This document shows, piece after piece, positions 13,158 to 21,459 of a stretch of 58,166 nt of DNA. The position numbers and the translations under genes are program-made. Each line of letters opens with the position of its first letter. Position 1 is the first letter of the stretch. Where the stretch lies: the IMG/VR virus record IMGVR_UViG_3300010371_000006, positions 1 through 58,166 of that record; one strand, given 5' to 3'. The notes under the pieces were generated by a model. That model worked only from the letters and a program-made list of their open reading frames with translations. It searched no databases and was not told where the DNA came from. The DNA is from a virus.

Positions 13158-13200
13158 ACTGCCTCCCGCTCCTCGCGCCCCGCCCCGGGCGGGAGGCAGT
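13158..13200. other. 12-bp perfect hairpin
   Basis: ACTGCCTCCCGC (13158-13169) and GCGGGAGGCAGT (13189-13200) pair around a GC-rich 19-base loop, after the stop of the 53-residue gene and ahead of a true terminator. Likely an mRNA 3' structure. Confidence 0.5.
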
Positions 13201-13232
13201 AGGCCGGATGAGCACCGGAAGCCCGGCCCCAG

Positions 13233-13266
13233 AAGACCCTCCCACTCTGCTCAGGGAGGGTCTTTT
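13233..13266 (+). terminator. Rightward intrinsic terminator
   Basis: AAGACCCTCCC (13233-13243) and GGGAGGGTCTT (13254-13264) form an 11-bp stem ending in a run of Ts. It ends the transcript of the tRNA and mini-gene region. Confidence 0.85.
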
Positions 13267-13290
13267 GGCGTGGTCGTGCCATTAGCCGCC

Positions 13291-13319
13291 TTGACAAACC
13301 CACACCCGGCCCATATACT
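13291..13319 (+). promoter_or_regulatory. Rightward consensus promoter
   Basis: TTGACA (13291-13296), 17 bases, TATACT (13314-13319), driving a single-gene transcript. Confidence 0.85.
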
Positions 13320-13364
13320 TTACTCATCGCCCCCCGTCGGGGGGCACGACACCTAGGGGATGGT

Positions 13365-13553
13365 ATGAGCACGAAGCTGACCACCAAGCTGATGGGGCTC
13401 CACAAGTACCTGGCGCCGAGCGCCGGCGACATACAGTCCGGCCGCTGCCAGCCCTACCCCTTCGAGCAGTTCCAGCGCGAGTGGGCCGAGCTCAGCCCCC
13501 ACGCCAAGAACCAGCTCACCACCGGCATCAACTCGCTGGCCTTCACCTACTGA
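13365..13553 (+). CDS. 62-residue protein, monocistronic
   Basis: It starts MSTKLTTKLMGLHKYL after a GGGGATGG ribosome site. It has its own consensus promoter upstream and a strong terminator right after the stop, so it is a stand-alone, probably highly expressed gene. The protein is basic at the start, then mixed, with no metal site or membrane span. Function unknown. Confidence 0.7.
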   Translation: MSTKLTTKLMGLHKYLAPSAGDIQSGRCQPYPFEQFQREWAELSPHAKNQLTTGINSLAFTY

Positions 13554-13565
13554 CCCACATTCCAG

Positions 13566-13601
13566 GAGCCCCTGCCTACTCTTCCCAGGCAGGGGCTCTT
13601 T
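13566..13601 (+). terminator. Rightward intrinsic terminator
   Basis: GAGCCCCTGCCT (13566-13577) and AGGCAGGGGCTC (13587-13598) form a perfect 12-bp stem followed by TTT. It closes the rightward block before the convergent leftward operon. Confidence 0.9.
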
Positions 13602-13646
13602 GGCGTGTCGCATCGATCAAAGCTCCTAGTGTCTTCTCTAAGCGAA

Positions 13647-13722
13647 GGGCATATAGCGCGCGACTCATTTATCGCACCGCTATATGCCCAAGCTTCAGGA
13701 ATGCTTCCCAGCAATCCCTAGG
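13647..13722 (-). other. 3' hairpin element after the VRR-NUC gene, copy 2
   Basis: As at 1932-2010, the leftward transcript has the stop codon inside CCTAGGGATTG and then a hairpin. Here GGGCATATAGCG (13647-13658) pairs perfectly with CGCTATATGCCC (13678-13689), with GGTGCGA in the loop. The shared layout after two unrelated genes points to a mobile or conserved 3' RNA module. Confidence 0.6.
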
Positions 13723-14044
13723 CCTTCTTTTTGTGCGATGCGCGCATCGATGCGCGCATGCCCTCGACGGCCGAGACGGCTTCATCGACCGTGCAGACCA
13801 CGACGCACACACCGCCAGCCTTGCGGATCTGGTCGTGCATATGGGCCTGCTTCGCAGACACGTTGTCTATCGTCTGAGGTGTCTTGACCTCCAGACCGAG
13901 AAATGCCCCGTCCACGCAAGCGATCAGATCAGGCAGGCCTGCCGGCATGAGCGCGCTACCATGCACCTTGAAGACGAACACCCCCAGCTTACGCAGCTCC
14001 TTTTGTATGTTGGCCTGTATTCGCCCCTCGGGTGTGGAACCCAT
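13718..14044 (-). CDS. VRR-NUC domain nuclease
   Basis: The protein has 108 residues, the usual size for a stand-alone VRR-NUC protein. GLPDLIACVDGAFLGLEVKT carries the PD-(D/E)XK core (Asp, then Glu-x-Lys), followed by AKQAHMHDQIRKAGG, the typical Q-containing helix. Phage members are thought to cut branched DNA, as a resolvase does. It is the last gene of the replication operon, but also has its own promoter 140 bases upstream. Confidence 0.8.
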   Translation of the reverse strand: MGSTPEGRIQANIQKELRKLGVFVFKVHGSALMPAGLPDLIACVDGAFLGLEVKTPQTIDNVSAKQAHMHDQIRKAGGVCVVVCTVDEAVSAVEGMRASMRASHKKKA

Positions 14045-14088
14045 ATTCTCACCGTCTCTTCTTGGCCTTCATCTATTCAAACAACAGT

Positions 14089-14135
14089 AAGACCGCCGGC
14101 TGACGCACCCCAGGCAAAGGAGTACCGGCGGTCTT
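14089..14135 (-). promoter_or_regulatory. Leader hairpin between SSB-like and VRR-NUC genes
   Basis: AAGACCGCCGG (14089-14099) and CCGGCGGTCTT (14125-14135) form an 11-bp stem in the leader of the nuclease mRNA. It may act as attenuator or partial terminator of the long operon. Confidence 0.5.
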
Positions 14136-14184
14136 ACCGGAGAACTAGCACCACCCACAGGCGCTTTATCTCTGCTGCCAAGTC

Positions 14185-14214
14185 ATTATCTCATCGAGAT
14201 CAACGGCTTGTCAA
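14185..14214 (-). promoter_or_regulatory. Leftward promoter of the VRR-NUC gene
   Basis: Minus strand: TTGACA (14214-14209), 18 bases, GATAAT (14190-14185). It lies just after the stop of the SSB-like gene. Confidence 0.75.
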
Positions 14215-14220
14215 CATGTC

Positions 14221-14937
14221 CTACAGGTCGTCCAGGTCCAGGTCCTCAAGGTCGTCGTCGGTGACCGTGCGCTGAGCCGACGGCTTCTTCTTGGAGGCTG
14301 CCTTCTTGGCCGGCCGCTTCGGAGGCTCGGGCTCTTCCTCCTCGTCCTCCGGCTCCTCCTCGTCCTCCTCCGGCTCGGGCTCGGGCTGACGCTTGGCAGA
14401 CCGCTTCTTGGCCGGCGGCGGAGTGGGCTCCTCGTCCTCCTCTTCCTCCTCGTCGTCGTCCTCAGTGGTCTCGTCCTCCGGCTCCTCCTCGTCTTCGTCC
14501 TCGTCGTCGTCGACCTCCTGGCCGCTGGTCACCTCGGAGGCGGGGATGGTGTACTGCACCTCGGACTGCAGCCGGCCGTTGTACTCGGTGTCCTGCAGCG
14601 TCACGCCGATGGTGCGGCCGACGATCTTGTTGGGGTCGAGGGCGACCCGCTTCTTGGGTATGACAGTGCCGGCGGCCGCGAAGAGCTGGCGCAGCTTCCA
14701 CAGCGAGTTCTCTTCGAGCTTGCAGTAGACCGGGTAGGTGCCGACCTGGCTGACGCCCTTGGTCGTGACCTTGACTTCGATCGTGTACAGGTACATCGGC
14801 GTCTTGTCCTTGGCGACGACGTCCTGGACGTCCTTGATCCTCGCCAGGTAGTCGCCCTCACGGAGGCGCAGCTTGTTGAACTGACCGCCCCCGTCCTTCA
14901 CGTTCGTGAAGTCGACTGTCTGCTTCTTGGCAGGCAT
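14221..14937 (-). CDS. Putative single-stranded DNA-binding protein with acidic tail
   Basis: The protein has 238 residues. The first 130 residues are beta-rich (LREGDYLARIKDVQDVV, YLYTIEVKV) as in an OB fold. The second half is a long Glu/Asp-rich stretch broken by basic KKR blocks and ends DDDLEDLDLDDL, the acidic tip used by SSBs to recruit partners. It sits next to the Sak4-like gene, where many phages put their SSB. I infer the function from composition and position; no OB signature residue proves it. Confidence 0.6.
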   Translation of the reverse strand: MPAKKQTVDFTNVKDGGGQFNKLRLREGDYLARIKDVQDVVAKDKTPMYLYTIEVKVTTKGVSQVGTYPVYCKLEENSLWKLRQLFAAAGTVIPKKRVALDPNKIVGRTIGVTLQDTEYNGRLQSEVQYTIPASEVTSGQEVDDDEDEDEEEPEDETTEDDDEEEEEDEEPTPPPAKKRSAKRQPEPEPEEDEEEPEDEEEEPEPPKRPAKKAASKKKPSAQRTVTDDDLEDLDLDDL

Positions 14938-14988
14938 GTGCTTAACTCCTTCGGTGTGGATGTGCGAGTATCATGCTATCGCACTAGA

Positions 14989-15777
14989 TTACTGAGATCT
15001 GACTTTCCCCGTGACCGTGCCAGTCGCCAGAAGCCGTTCGAGCTTCGGGATCGTGGGGTTCTTGAGGTAGTCGGGCAGCTCGTACTCCGAGCGCCCACCC
15101 GTGTCGTACAGCGGGTGCTCGCCGAGCCACAGTCGCCGCTGCTTCTTGACGACCCCATTGACCTCGACTTGGACGACGTAGATGCGTCCGATGACGTCGA
15201 CGAGCGAGTTGACGCAGCTGCGTGACCCCTTGGGCAGGTCGGCCACGAAACCCATAGGTGCCTCTGCGACATCCTCGTCGGCCTCTGCACCGTCTTGCTC
15301 GAGCGGTCGCTCCTGAGCGGTGTATATCACGCCCATGTCACGGAGCTGGTGGAAGTTGGTCATCATGGTCTTCATGACCTTGCCAGCCTGGCCCCAGTCC
15401 TTCTGGGCCACCATCCCCGGCTGGGCGTCGAGGGAGCGCTCCTCACGTACCCGCATCGTAAAGTCGAGCGCCATGTCGTTCAGCTTGGTGAGGCCGTCGA
15501 CTACCACCCATCGGTAAGGATGGTTGCCGGTTCGCAGGTAGTTGTAGACCTCGTTCAGGTCCTCCCAGCGGCGGACTTCCCAGGTGTCGGGATCCTGCCC
15601 CGTCATCCAGTCGGTGCCCTGCTCCGGGTCTATGACCAGCACGTCGGGCGCGGTGGCCGCCAGTGTGGACTTACCCTTCTTGTTGCGCCCGTAGATCAGG
15701 ACGCGAGGGAGCCGCTTCTTCTGGGAGGGCTTCATTATTCGTTTCGCGGCTATCGCCGCGTAGTCCTTGTCCGGCAT
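14989..15777 (-). CDS. Sak4-like RecA-fold recombination ATPase
   Basis: The protein has 262 residues, the size of phage Sak4 single-strand annealing/recombination ATPases. The P-loop is GRNKKGKST (about 30), Walker B is WVVVDGLTKLND (about 90), and a RecA-like Gln strand IYTAQERP follows. With SSB-like and Cas4-like neighbours it makes a typical phage recombination set that would promote annealing and recombination of replicating DNA. Confidence 0.75.
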   Translation of the reverse strand: MPDKDYAAIAAKRIMKPSQKKRLPRVLIYGRNKKGKSTLAATAPDVLVIDPEQGTDWMTGQDPDTWEVRRWEDLNEVYNYLRTGNHPYRWVVVDGLTKLNDMALDFTMRVREERSLDAQPGMVAQKDWGQAGKVMKTMMTNFHQLRDMGVIYTAQERPLEQDGAEADEDVAEAPMGFVADLPKGSRSCVNSLVDVIGRIYVVQVEVNGVVKKQRRLWLGEHPLYDTGGRSEYELPDYLKNPTIPKLERLLATGTVTGKVRSQ

Positions 15778-16842
15778 CTAGGATCGGGTCCCTTCGCGCT
15801 CGTCCTGGTAGTAGTACATCGGGTCTTTCTCGATATAGCCGTTGGTACGAACGGTTCGAGGGTTGCCGCCCATCAGCTCCACAGTACAGAGATCGCCGTA
15901 GCTGCAGGTGTACTCGCAGCTGCGATCCACGACGCGCTCGATCGAGTCTTCGTGAGCAAACGGGTACCGTTGGATGCGCTGCACCGTGTGGTAATACTCC
16001 TTGGCCACCTTCTGCAGCATCACATGGTCTTTGTCAAGCGACTCACGTCTGAAGAAGGGGGAGGTTTGGATCTCGCCGGGCTTGTACTTCTGCTTCTTGA
16101 GGTATGTCAGTTTGGCCTTGATCTGTTCAAGGTCGACCGGCCTCCGCTGCAGCTGACCCGAGCGCATTAGCGCCTCCACACCTCGCCGCATCGTGAGGTA
16201 GTCGGTCTCGCCCATGACCTTCGAGAGGCGGGTGCCGTCCTTAAGAGCCTTTGGCTTCGACGGCGGCACGGTGCGGATGTAGTTCCATTTGAAACCACAG
16301 ATGCCCAGGTTCTTCTTCAACGCAGCCCACAGGTAGAGGGCAGATTGGCCGTCGAGCAGCCGGAAGGTGAGATCGGGCATCTTCTTATGGGTCTTGTGGT
16401 CCCAGATCCAGAGACCGAACTGGTCCTCCATGAGGGCGTCGACCCGGCCACGATAGAGCACCCCGTTGGGCAGTTCGGCCTCTATGGTGTACTCAGTGGC
16501 GATGCAGGTGACTGGGTCGTCCTCGTAGTACCAGAGGTAGGACTCCATGAGGTCGGCCAGCTCTGTGGGAAGATCGCCGTAGTAGTCCTTCTCCTCGTCG
16601 AAGATCTGGTTGAACTTCGCCGACCGCCGCTCGTGTTCGGCCTTCCAGTCACGCCCCGAGTGATGCTCTTCGAGAAGGGCGTGCATCCAGGTGCCTCGTT
16701 CGAGCGGCTTCGAGAGGCGCTTCGGAGCGAGTCGCTGCAGGTACTTGTAGTCGTACTGCTTGGGGCAACGACGGAAGACCTTCAGTGAGGAGTGAGTGAC
16801 CACCTCCTTACCAATAGCCGGGTCGACGTAGAGATTACTCAT
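15778..16842 (-). CDS. Cas4/RecB-like Fe-S exonuclease (PD-(D/E)XK)
   Basis: The protein has 354 residues. GRVDALM and WIWDHKTHKK (about 145-170) give the Asp and D-x-K of the nuclease core, and RGTWMHALLEEHH near 50 the upstream histidine. A Cys at RRCPKQYDY (about 27) plus C-x3-C-x5-C near residue 308-318 (SCEYTCSYGDLC) match the split four-cysteine 4Fe-4S site of Cas4 and AddB nucleases. It should resect DNA for recombination with the adjacent Sak4-like ATPase. Its stop lies next to that gene's start. Confidence 0.8.
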   Translation of the reverse strand: MSNLYVDPAIGKEVVTHSSLKVFRRCPKQYDYKYLQRLAPKRLSKPLERGTWMHALLEEHHSGRDWKAEHERRSAKFNQIFDEEKDYYGDLPTELADLMESYLWYYEDDPVTCIATEYTIEAELPNGVLYRGRVDALMEDQFGLWIWDHKTHKKMPDLTFRLLDGQSALYLWAALKKNLGICGFKWNYIRTVPPSKPKALKDGTRLSKVMGETDYLTMRRGVEALMRSGQLQRRPVDLEQIKAKLTYLKKQKYKPGEIQTSPFFRRESLDKDHVMLQKVAKEYYHTVQRIQRYPFAHEDSIERVVDRSCEYTCSYGDLCTVELMGGNPRTVRTNGYIEKDPMYYYQDEREGTRS

Positions 16843-17029
16843 CTTTCTCCTCTACTACCACGTTTTGAAGAGCGACAGAGCCGGTCTCACCCATATACAG
16901 GCCCACCGCTGCGTCAAGCACCTGGTAAGAGATGCCCTCGGAGTTGATCCGTTGTCCCTTGTTGAGGATAGGCAACTGACCCTGCCAGATGATCTTACCC
17001 TCTCGGTTCATGACCTGTGTGGCTAGCAT
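16835..17029 (-). CDS. Unrecognised 64-residue beta-rich protein
   Basis: It is strand-rich throughout (KIIWQGQLPILNKGQRI, GSVALQNVVVEE), with Gly turns as in a small barrel. AGGGAGGATGAG precedes the start. It overlaps the Cas4-like gene by 8 bases and may be a partner of it. No family recognised. Confidence 0.6.
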   Translation of the reverse strand: MLATQVMNREGKIIWQGQLPILNKGQRINSEGISYQVLDAAVGLYMGETGSVALQNVVVEEKDE

Positions 17030-17064
17030 CTGCTCATCCTCCCTTCGTTGTCGTCGTAATCTCT

Positions 17065-17094
17065 AGTATATCATGGCCGTCAACTGCTAGGCAA
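17065..17094 (-). promoter_or_regulatory. Internal leftward promoter candidate
   Basis: Minus strand: TTGCCT (17094-17089), 18 bases, TATACT (17070-17065). It overlaps the polymerase stop codon and would boost the recombination genes. Confidence 0.5.
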
Positions 17095-19612
17095 CCAACC
17101 CCATCTTGTCGAGGGTCGTGAAGTTGTAGATCTGGTCTTCGGTGAGCTCCTTCGAGTCGCCCCAGTGCCGCCCGACCTTGACGTCGGCGATGATCGGGAT
17201 GTCCATCTCAAGGCCGAAGAGTCGGTGCATGTTGTCCATATCCTGCATGGACTCCTTCAGCAGAACCATCGCTTCGCCGGCGATCTCATCATCTGCCTCG
17301 ATGTTGATCGCGTCGTGCACGAGCCCGAGCACTGCGACTCGGTCTTGAAGATCTCTCTCCTCGAGCCGCTGGTTGAAGAGATTCATGCCGGCGAGTGCCA
17401 TATCGGAGGCGAGCCCCTGCACAGGCGAGTTGATCGCCTGTCGCTCAGCCTCTGCACGAACCCCCGCCTCAGGCGAGTAGATGTCGGGCAGGTGTCGGAT
17501 TCGCCCGATGGGCGACTGCACCCGGCCGTTGGCGGCGACCAATCGGCGCTGACGGTTGTGCCAAGATTCGAGATCAGGATAGAGATCGAAGTACGCCTTA
17601 CGGTATTGCTGAGCCTCGTACTCAGTGAACTTGACCCCATAGTTGTTGAACGCGGTGATGATGAACTTTCGCCAGCCCATCCCATAGAGGAAGCCGAAGT
17701 TCACTGGCTTGGCCTTCTTGCGTTCTTCCTTCGTGACGTGCTTCTCGCTCTTGCCCGTCATGCGCATGGCGGTGACCATGTGAATGTCTGCGCCCTGGCG
17801 GTAGAGCGACATCATCATGCGCTCACGGGCTATGAACGCAGCGACCCTAAGCTCGATCTGAGAGAAGTCAGCTTCGATCCATGTTCTGCCAGGAGTCGCT
17901 CCGAAGAGACCACGAATAAACGGGTCTCTTGGTACCTGCTGGAGATTGAGTCCGCGCAGCGCAGAAGTTCTGCCACTGAGCTTTGAAGCATCTTCCTTAC
18001 CGCTACTAAGCCGCCCGGTGACAGTGCCGGCCAACTTGAACGAGGTGTGGACATGGTGGGTGTCATCATAGAGCGTCGAATACGGGCCGAAGAACGACGA
18101 CATGGCCTTCTGCCATTCGATGCGAGCCAGCATACTCGGCACGACAGGGTGTGGATTTGGCACGTCGTTGAGTAGGAGTAGAACTCCCTCAGCCATGCTT
18201 GGATCGCCGGGCCGGCCATCAGGTTTCTCTTTACCTCGAGCCAGTACAGGTAGCCCGAGATGTTCGAAGAGGAGCCACTTGGAGAAGATTGAAGCGTTGA
18301 GATTAACCTCCACCTTCTTGCCAGCTTTGTTCCTCGGCCACGTTTCGATGTCGGCGTCGGGAATGTGCAGCCTGACCTGGCTCTCGATCTCGTCGAGCTT
18401 AGCCTGGGCGATCGGGGTGCGTTCGCGTAGCCTCTCGACGTCAATCCAGACACCATGACCCTCCGCGGTCGTGAGATTGTTGCTCGCCGGCATCATCAAC
18501 TTCATGAAGATACGCAGCAGGCGAGGCTGGGCGATCAGCTCTTCGCGGAGCTGGAGATAGATCAAGTAGCCGTAGTAAGTGTCGAGGAAGTTGTACTCGA
18601 GCACCTCATCTATCGCCATCTCCAAGAGGTTCTTCGTGTCGACGCCCCATGGTGCGACGCCAAGACGCATCTGCCCCTGGGGCTTGAGGCCTTTCTGCAC
18701 ATTCTCATCGAGTAGATGCACAGCAAGCATGGTGTCGAATGATAGTTCAAGTTTGACCCCGGTGAATCTTCGGAGCCACCTGCAGTCGAACTTACCGTTG
18801 TGAGCGATGCGAATCTTGATCTTCGCCATGATGGGTACGATATGGCGGAGCACGGATCGCCAGGTAGTACGCCAGGGTGACTCAGGGTGGAAGAGTGGCA
18901 GTTTGAATCCGAGCAGCTCGCCGTCGACCATATAGGTTCCACACATCGAGATGATGCGCGCGCTCGGGTCGAACTCTTGCAGTGGGACGATGTTGGTCTC
19001 GATGTCGAAGTAGATCAGTGAGGCCTTCTTGAGTCGGCCCATGAGCTGTGAGAGATCACGCTTCGACTCGATCACCTTGGCGGGGATGATCTCGACCTGA
19101 TCTGCCTGCTGCCCACTCACAAGTGTGGAGAAGAACTTCAGATCGGCCTGGTAGCTGGGCCGGTTCTGAGGTCGAGCGAGCACCGCTGAGGGGGATATCG
19201 TCGGAAAGACTATGTATCCGTCCTTCTCAACAGGGCGGCCTCGATACTTGGTGATGCCGCTGTGACCCGTTGTCGACAGTAGCGCCTCGTTGCCCAGTGA
19301 GAGGATGTACTTGGGCTTGACCTGAGCTATCTCGGCTTCAAGATACTGTCGGCAGGCCTTCACATCCGAGTTACTCGCGTTGGCGTCGAAGTTCCGGCAC
19401 TTCAGCGCGGTTGACCACCAGACCCGCCTCAGGTCCACCCCAGCCTGCGCGAGGTCTTCCTCGAGCGCATCCTGATAGCGTTTGGAGTTTGGCATCTTCG
19501 ACACCACCATGATGTCGGCCTGCTTCGGTCCGAAGCCCGGCTCGCAGACTTCGTCCATCCCGCGATGAAGCTTGCAGGCGGTGCAACTGGAATTGTAGAT
19601 CATCTGCACCAT
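17087..19612 (-). CDS. polA: Family A DNA polymerase with UDG-like N-terminal domain
   Basis: The protein has about 841 residues. Residues 1-170 resemble Fe-S uracil-DNA glycosylases (Cys at 10, 13, 23 and about 74; VKPKYILSLGNEALL). The catalytic blocks are altered: SKMPN stands where GEAPG is expected and TISPSAVLARP where HPS is expected, so glycosylase activity is unlikely. A DEDDy 3'-5' exonuclease follows (YFDIETN, AHNGKFDCRWL, LDTYYGYLIY). The polymerase has motif A DFSQIELR (about 590), B KPVNFGFLYG (about 640) and C VHDAINIE (about 770); no 5' nuclease. A UDG-like module also heads SPO1 polymerase. This is the replicative polymerase. Confidence 0.9.
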   Translation of the reverse strand: MVQMIYNSSCTACKLHRGMDEVCEPGFGPKQADIMVVSKMPNSKRYQDALEEDLAQAGVDLRRVWWSTALKCRNFDANASNSDVKACRQYLEAEIAQVKPKYILSLGNEALLSTTGHSGITKYRGRPVEKDGYIVFPTISPSAVLARPQNRPSYQADLKFFSTLVSGQQADQVEIIPAKVIESKRDLSQLMGRLKKASLIYFDIETNIVPLQEFDPSARIISMCGTYMVDGELLGFKLPLFHPESPWRTTWRSVLRHIVPIMAKIKIRIAHNGKFDCRWLRRFTGVKLELSFDTMLAVHLLDENVQKGLKPQGQMRLGVAPWGVDTKNLLEMAIDEVLEYNFLDTYYGYLIYLQLREELIAQPRLLRIFMKLMMPASNNLTTAEGHGVWIDVERLRERTPIAQAKLDEIESQVRLHIPDADIETWPRNKAGKKVEVNLNASIFSKWLLFEHLGLPVLARGKEKPDGRPGDPSMAEGVLLLLNDVPNPHPVVPSMLARIEWQKAMSSFFGPYSTLYDDTHHVHTSFKLAGTVTGRLSSGKEDASKLSGRTSALRGLNLQQVPRDPFIRGLFGATPGRTWIEADFSQIELRVAAFIARERMMMSLYRQGADIHMVTAMRMTGKSEKHVTKEERKKAKPVNFGFLYGMGWRKFIITAFNNYGVKFTEYEAQQYRKAYFDLYPDLESWHNRQRRLVAANGRVQSPIGRIRHLPDIYSPEAGVRAEAERQAINSPVQGLASDMALAGMNLFNQRLEERDLQDRVAVLGLVHDAINIEADDEIAGEAMVLLKESMQDMDNMHRLFGLEMDIPIIADVKVGRHWGDSKELTEDQIYNFTTLDKMGLVA

Positions 19613-19827
19613 TCGCACTTTCTATGTGTGTGGCTGTGTTTCTCTTGACCCTCGGGATGAGTGTGGGCGAAATAGCCCCCACACCTGGCGAGATGCTCGT
19701 GCCAGTTCGGTCCGAACTTCTCGCCAGGAAAGAGGCCTACCAACTTCTCTCGGTCGCCCGACCACTCATCAACACCGTAGCCCTTGTCAGGAGCTATGTC
19801 GGGCGCCTTAGTGCCACGATCTTTCAT
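19600..19827 (-). CDS. Small Cys/His-rich protein
   Basis: The protein has 75 residues. It ends with a His-rich run and CEWC (HSHTHRKCEWC); an earlier HLARCGGYFAHTH adds Cys and His, so one or two zinc ions are likely. It overlaps the polymerase gene by 13 bases and the deaminase gene by 4, so it is co-translated with both. Function unknown. Confidence 0.6.
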   Translation of the reverse strand: MKDRGTKAPDIAPDKGYGVDEWSGDREKLVGLFPGEKFGPNWHEHLARCGGYFAHTHPEGQEKHSHTHRKCEWCR

Positions 19828-20324
19828 GTACCAAATTTTACCACACTCAGGCCGCCGGATCTAAGGAGGTCCTGCCCCTCGTGAGATCGGTAGGTCTCCA
19901 GGTACTGGACCTCCACTATGCCCGCATTGATAATGAGCTGAGCGCAGGCATAGCAAGGAGTCAGCGTGGAGAACAACCTCGCGCCGGCGAGTGCGATGCC
20001 GTTACGTGCAGCGAAGGCGATGGCGTTGGCTTCACCATGTACTGCGATCTTGCACGGCGTCTGAGTAGCGCAGGTCGTCGCGTGCAACTGGACTCGACGG
20101 TACGGAGCTTTATTCTCGCAGTTGCACCGGTGGTCGCAGTGGGGCATGCCCGACGGCGCGCCGTTGTAGCCGGTGCAGAGGATGCGATTGTCGGCCGAGG
20201 CGATCACTACTCCTACGTTGTTGCGGTCGCAGGTGGATCGTCGCGCCCAGACCTGGGCGCTGTGCATAAGCGTCTCCTCGATCGGGGGACGTTTGCGCGG
20301 GGGGAAATTATCGGTGACGGTCAT
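19824..20324 (-). CDS. dCMP deaminase
   Basis: The protein has 166 residues, normal for this family. The zinc site is complete: HGE (AVHGEANAI, about 96) with the catalytic Glu, and PCYAC (about 122). An extra Cys/His cluster (MPHCDHRCNCEN) lies in the insertion that binds a second zinc in phage and ComE-type deaminases. It makes dUMP from dCMP for dTMP synthesis. It overlaps the next gene by ATGA. Confidence 0.9.
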   Translation of the reverse strand: MTVTDNFPPRKRPPIEETLMHSAQVWARRSTCDRNNVGVVIASADNRILCTGYNGAPSGMPHCDHRCNCENKAPYRRVQLHATTCATQTPCKIAVHGEANAIAFAARNGIALAGARLFSTLTPCYACAQLIINAGIVEVQYLETYRSHEGQDLLRSGGLSVVKFGT

Positions 20325-21202
20325 CTCAAGCTCCTAAGCAAGCTCTCAGACTTCCTACGGCCGTACCCATCAGCGAATTGCTCGAGCGCATGCAAGTCGC
20401 CAGCGAAGCAGTGCATGGACATGGTGTGCATAGTCAGGTTGCCCATCATGACCTTGGGATTACTGACATCCAGGTTGAACTGGTGGTTGACCCACTGGGC
20501 GAGACGAATCGCCATGTAGACGTCGTCGCGGAAGTGTCGAACGAAGTCGACCGCCCGTATCAGATACGTGACGTGAAGCTGGTTGTCACGTATCATGAAG
20601 TGGTAGCCGAGAGTACATGGCACTCGCTGACCCTGAGTGGCACCCGTGTCCTCGGAGAACCATACGGGCAGATAAGCCTGACGGGTCTCGGGATCCTTGA
20701 TCAACAAGTTAACCACGTCACGCAAGTCACCAAGCTGAAACCGGATACCTGCCTGGGGTCCAGCCGGGCACATTTCATCGGCTCGGGCTGTGCTGCAGTA
20801 CCCAGAGATATCGTGGCCCGCGTGCCTGGGCCAGAATCGCTCGGGGTATGTGTGGGAAAATTGACCCCAGTGGTCCGTATGGCTACTGTGACCTGCCTGA
20901 GCATGGGGCCAATGAGCTGCGCTCGGAGGCGGATTCAGAGGCACACCTCCGACCCGCTCTTGGAAGTGGTCCTCCGCCCACGGCAGGTTAGGCTGGGTGT
21001 AACTGGCGGCGACGTCCTTGCGTGCCGGCATGTTCATCTCGAAGATGACGTTCTGGAGCTCGATCGGTACCATGTCAGGCTGGGTACGTATGTCCTGCCC
21101 CTGCCATCGTGTGGAACCCTCGACCCGCTGGCCCAACGCCAGCAGGCGCTGAGCGATGTCCTCATAGATCTGAGGAAAGCTGTGTGAACTGATGACGTGC
21201 AC
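20321..21202 (-). CDS. Thymidylate-synthase-fold enzyme, probable dCMP hydroxymethylase (first copy)
   Basis: The protein has 293 residues from a GTG after GAAGGAGGG. RVPCTLGYHFMIRDNQ aligns without gaps to the ThyA catalytic region (Cys in PC), and YLIRAVDFVRHFRDD to the YQRSCDVFLGLPFN block. ThyA Arg166 and Asp169 are kept. The Asn that reads the uracil ring (E. coli N177) is Asp here, as in T4 dCMP hydroxymethylase. The likely reaction is transfer of a one-carbon unit from methylene-THF to C5 of dCMP. The N-terminal half is divergent, so substrate is inferred from one residue plus gene context. Confidence 0.75.
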   Translation of the reverse strand: MHVISSHSFPQIYEDIAQRLLALGQRVEGSTRWQGQDIRTQPDMVPIELQNVIFEMNMPARKDVAASYTQPNLPWAEDHFQERVGGVPLNPPPSAAHWPHAQAGHSSHTDHWGQFSHTYPERFWPRHAGHDISGYCSTARADEMCPAGPQAGIRFQLGDLRDVVNLLIKDPETRQAYLPVWFSEDTGATQGQRVPCTLGYHFMIRDNQLHVTYLIRAVDFVRHFRDDVYMAIRLAQWVNHQFNLDVSNPKVMMGNLTMHTMSMHCFAGDLHALEQFADGYGRRKSESLLRSLR

Positions 21203-21459
21203 TATGCCCTCCTTCTCTTGATAGCGATACCTGCGTTCATCTGACTCCTCATCTGCAGCCGGTGACGGATCTCGATCAGCTGCAGAGTCTGTACCAGATA
21301 GGCCGCGTCCTTCATCGTGGGGTAGGTCATGATGTGGATCTTGTGCTGCGGTGAGCCTTCGATCCATCGTACAACATCCCACTGATCGCCGCTAGGCTCC
21401 GCGGCGAACTCGTAGACGATGCCCTCGTTGAGGGCGACTCCGCTGCTACCCTTCGCCAT
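21202..21459 (-). CDS. Unrecognised small protein between the two TS-fold genes
   Basis: The protein has about 85 residues from the ATG in GAGGATGGCG. It is beta-rich first (IVYEFAAEPSGDQWDVVRW), then helical with a basic end. It is linked to the following gene by TAGTG and overlaps the preceding one by 14 bases. Its place between two base-modifying enzymes suggests a partner role, which is inference only. Confidence 0.6.
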   Translation of the reverse strand: MAKGSSGVALNEGIVYEFAAEPSGDQWDVVRWIEGSPQHKIHIMTYPTMKDAAYLVQTLQLIEIRHRLQMRSQMNAGIAIKRRRA

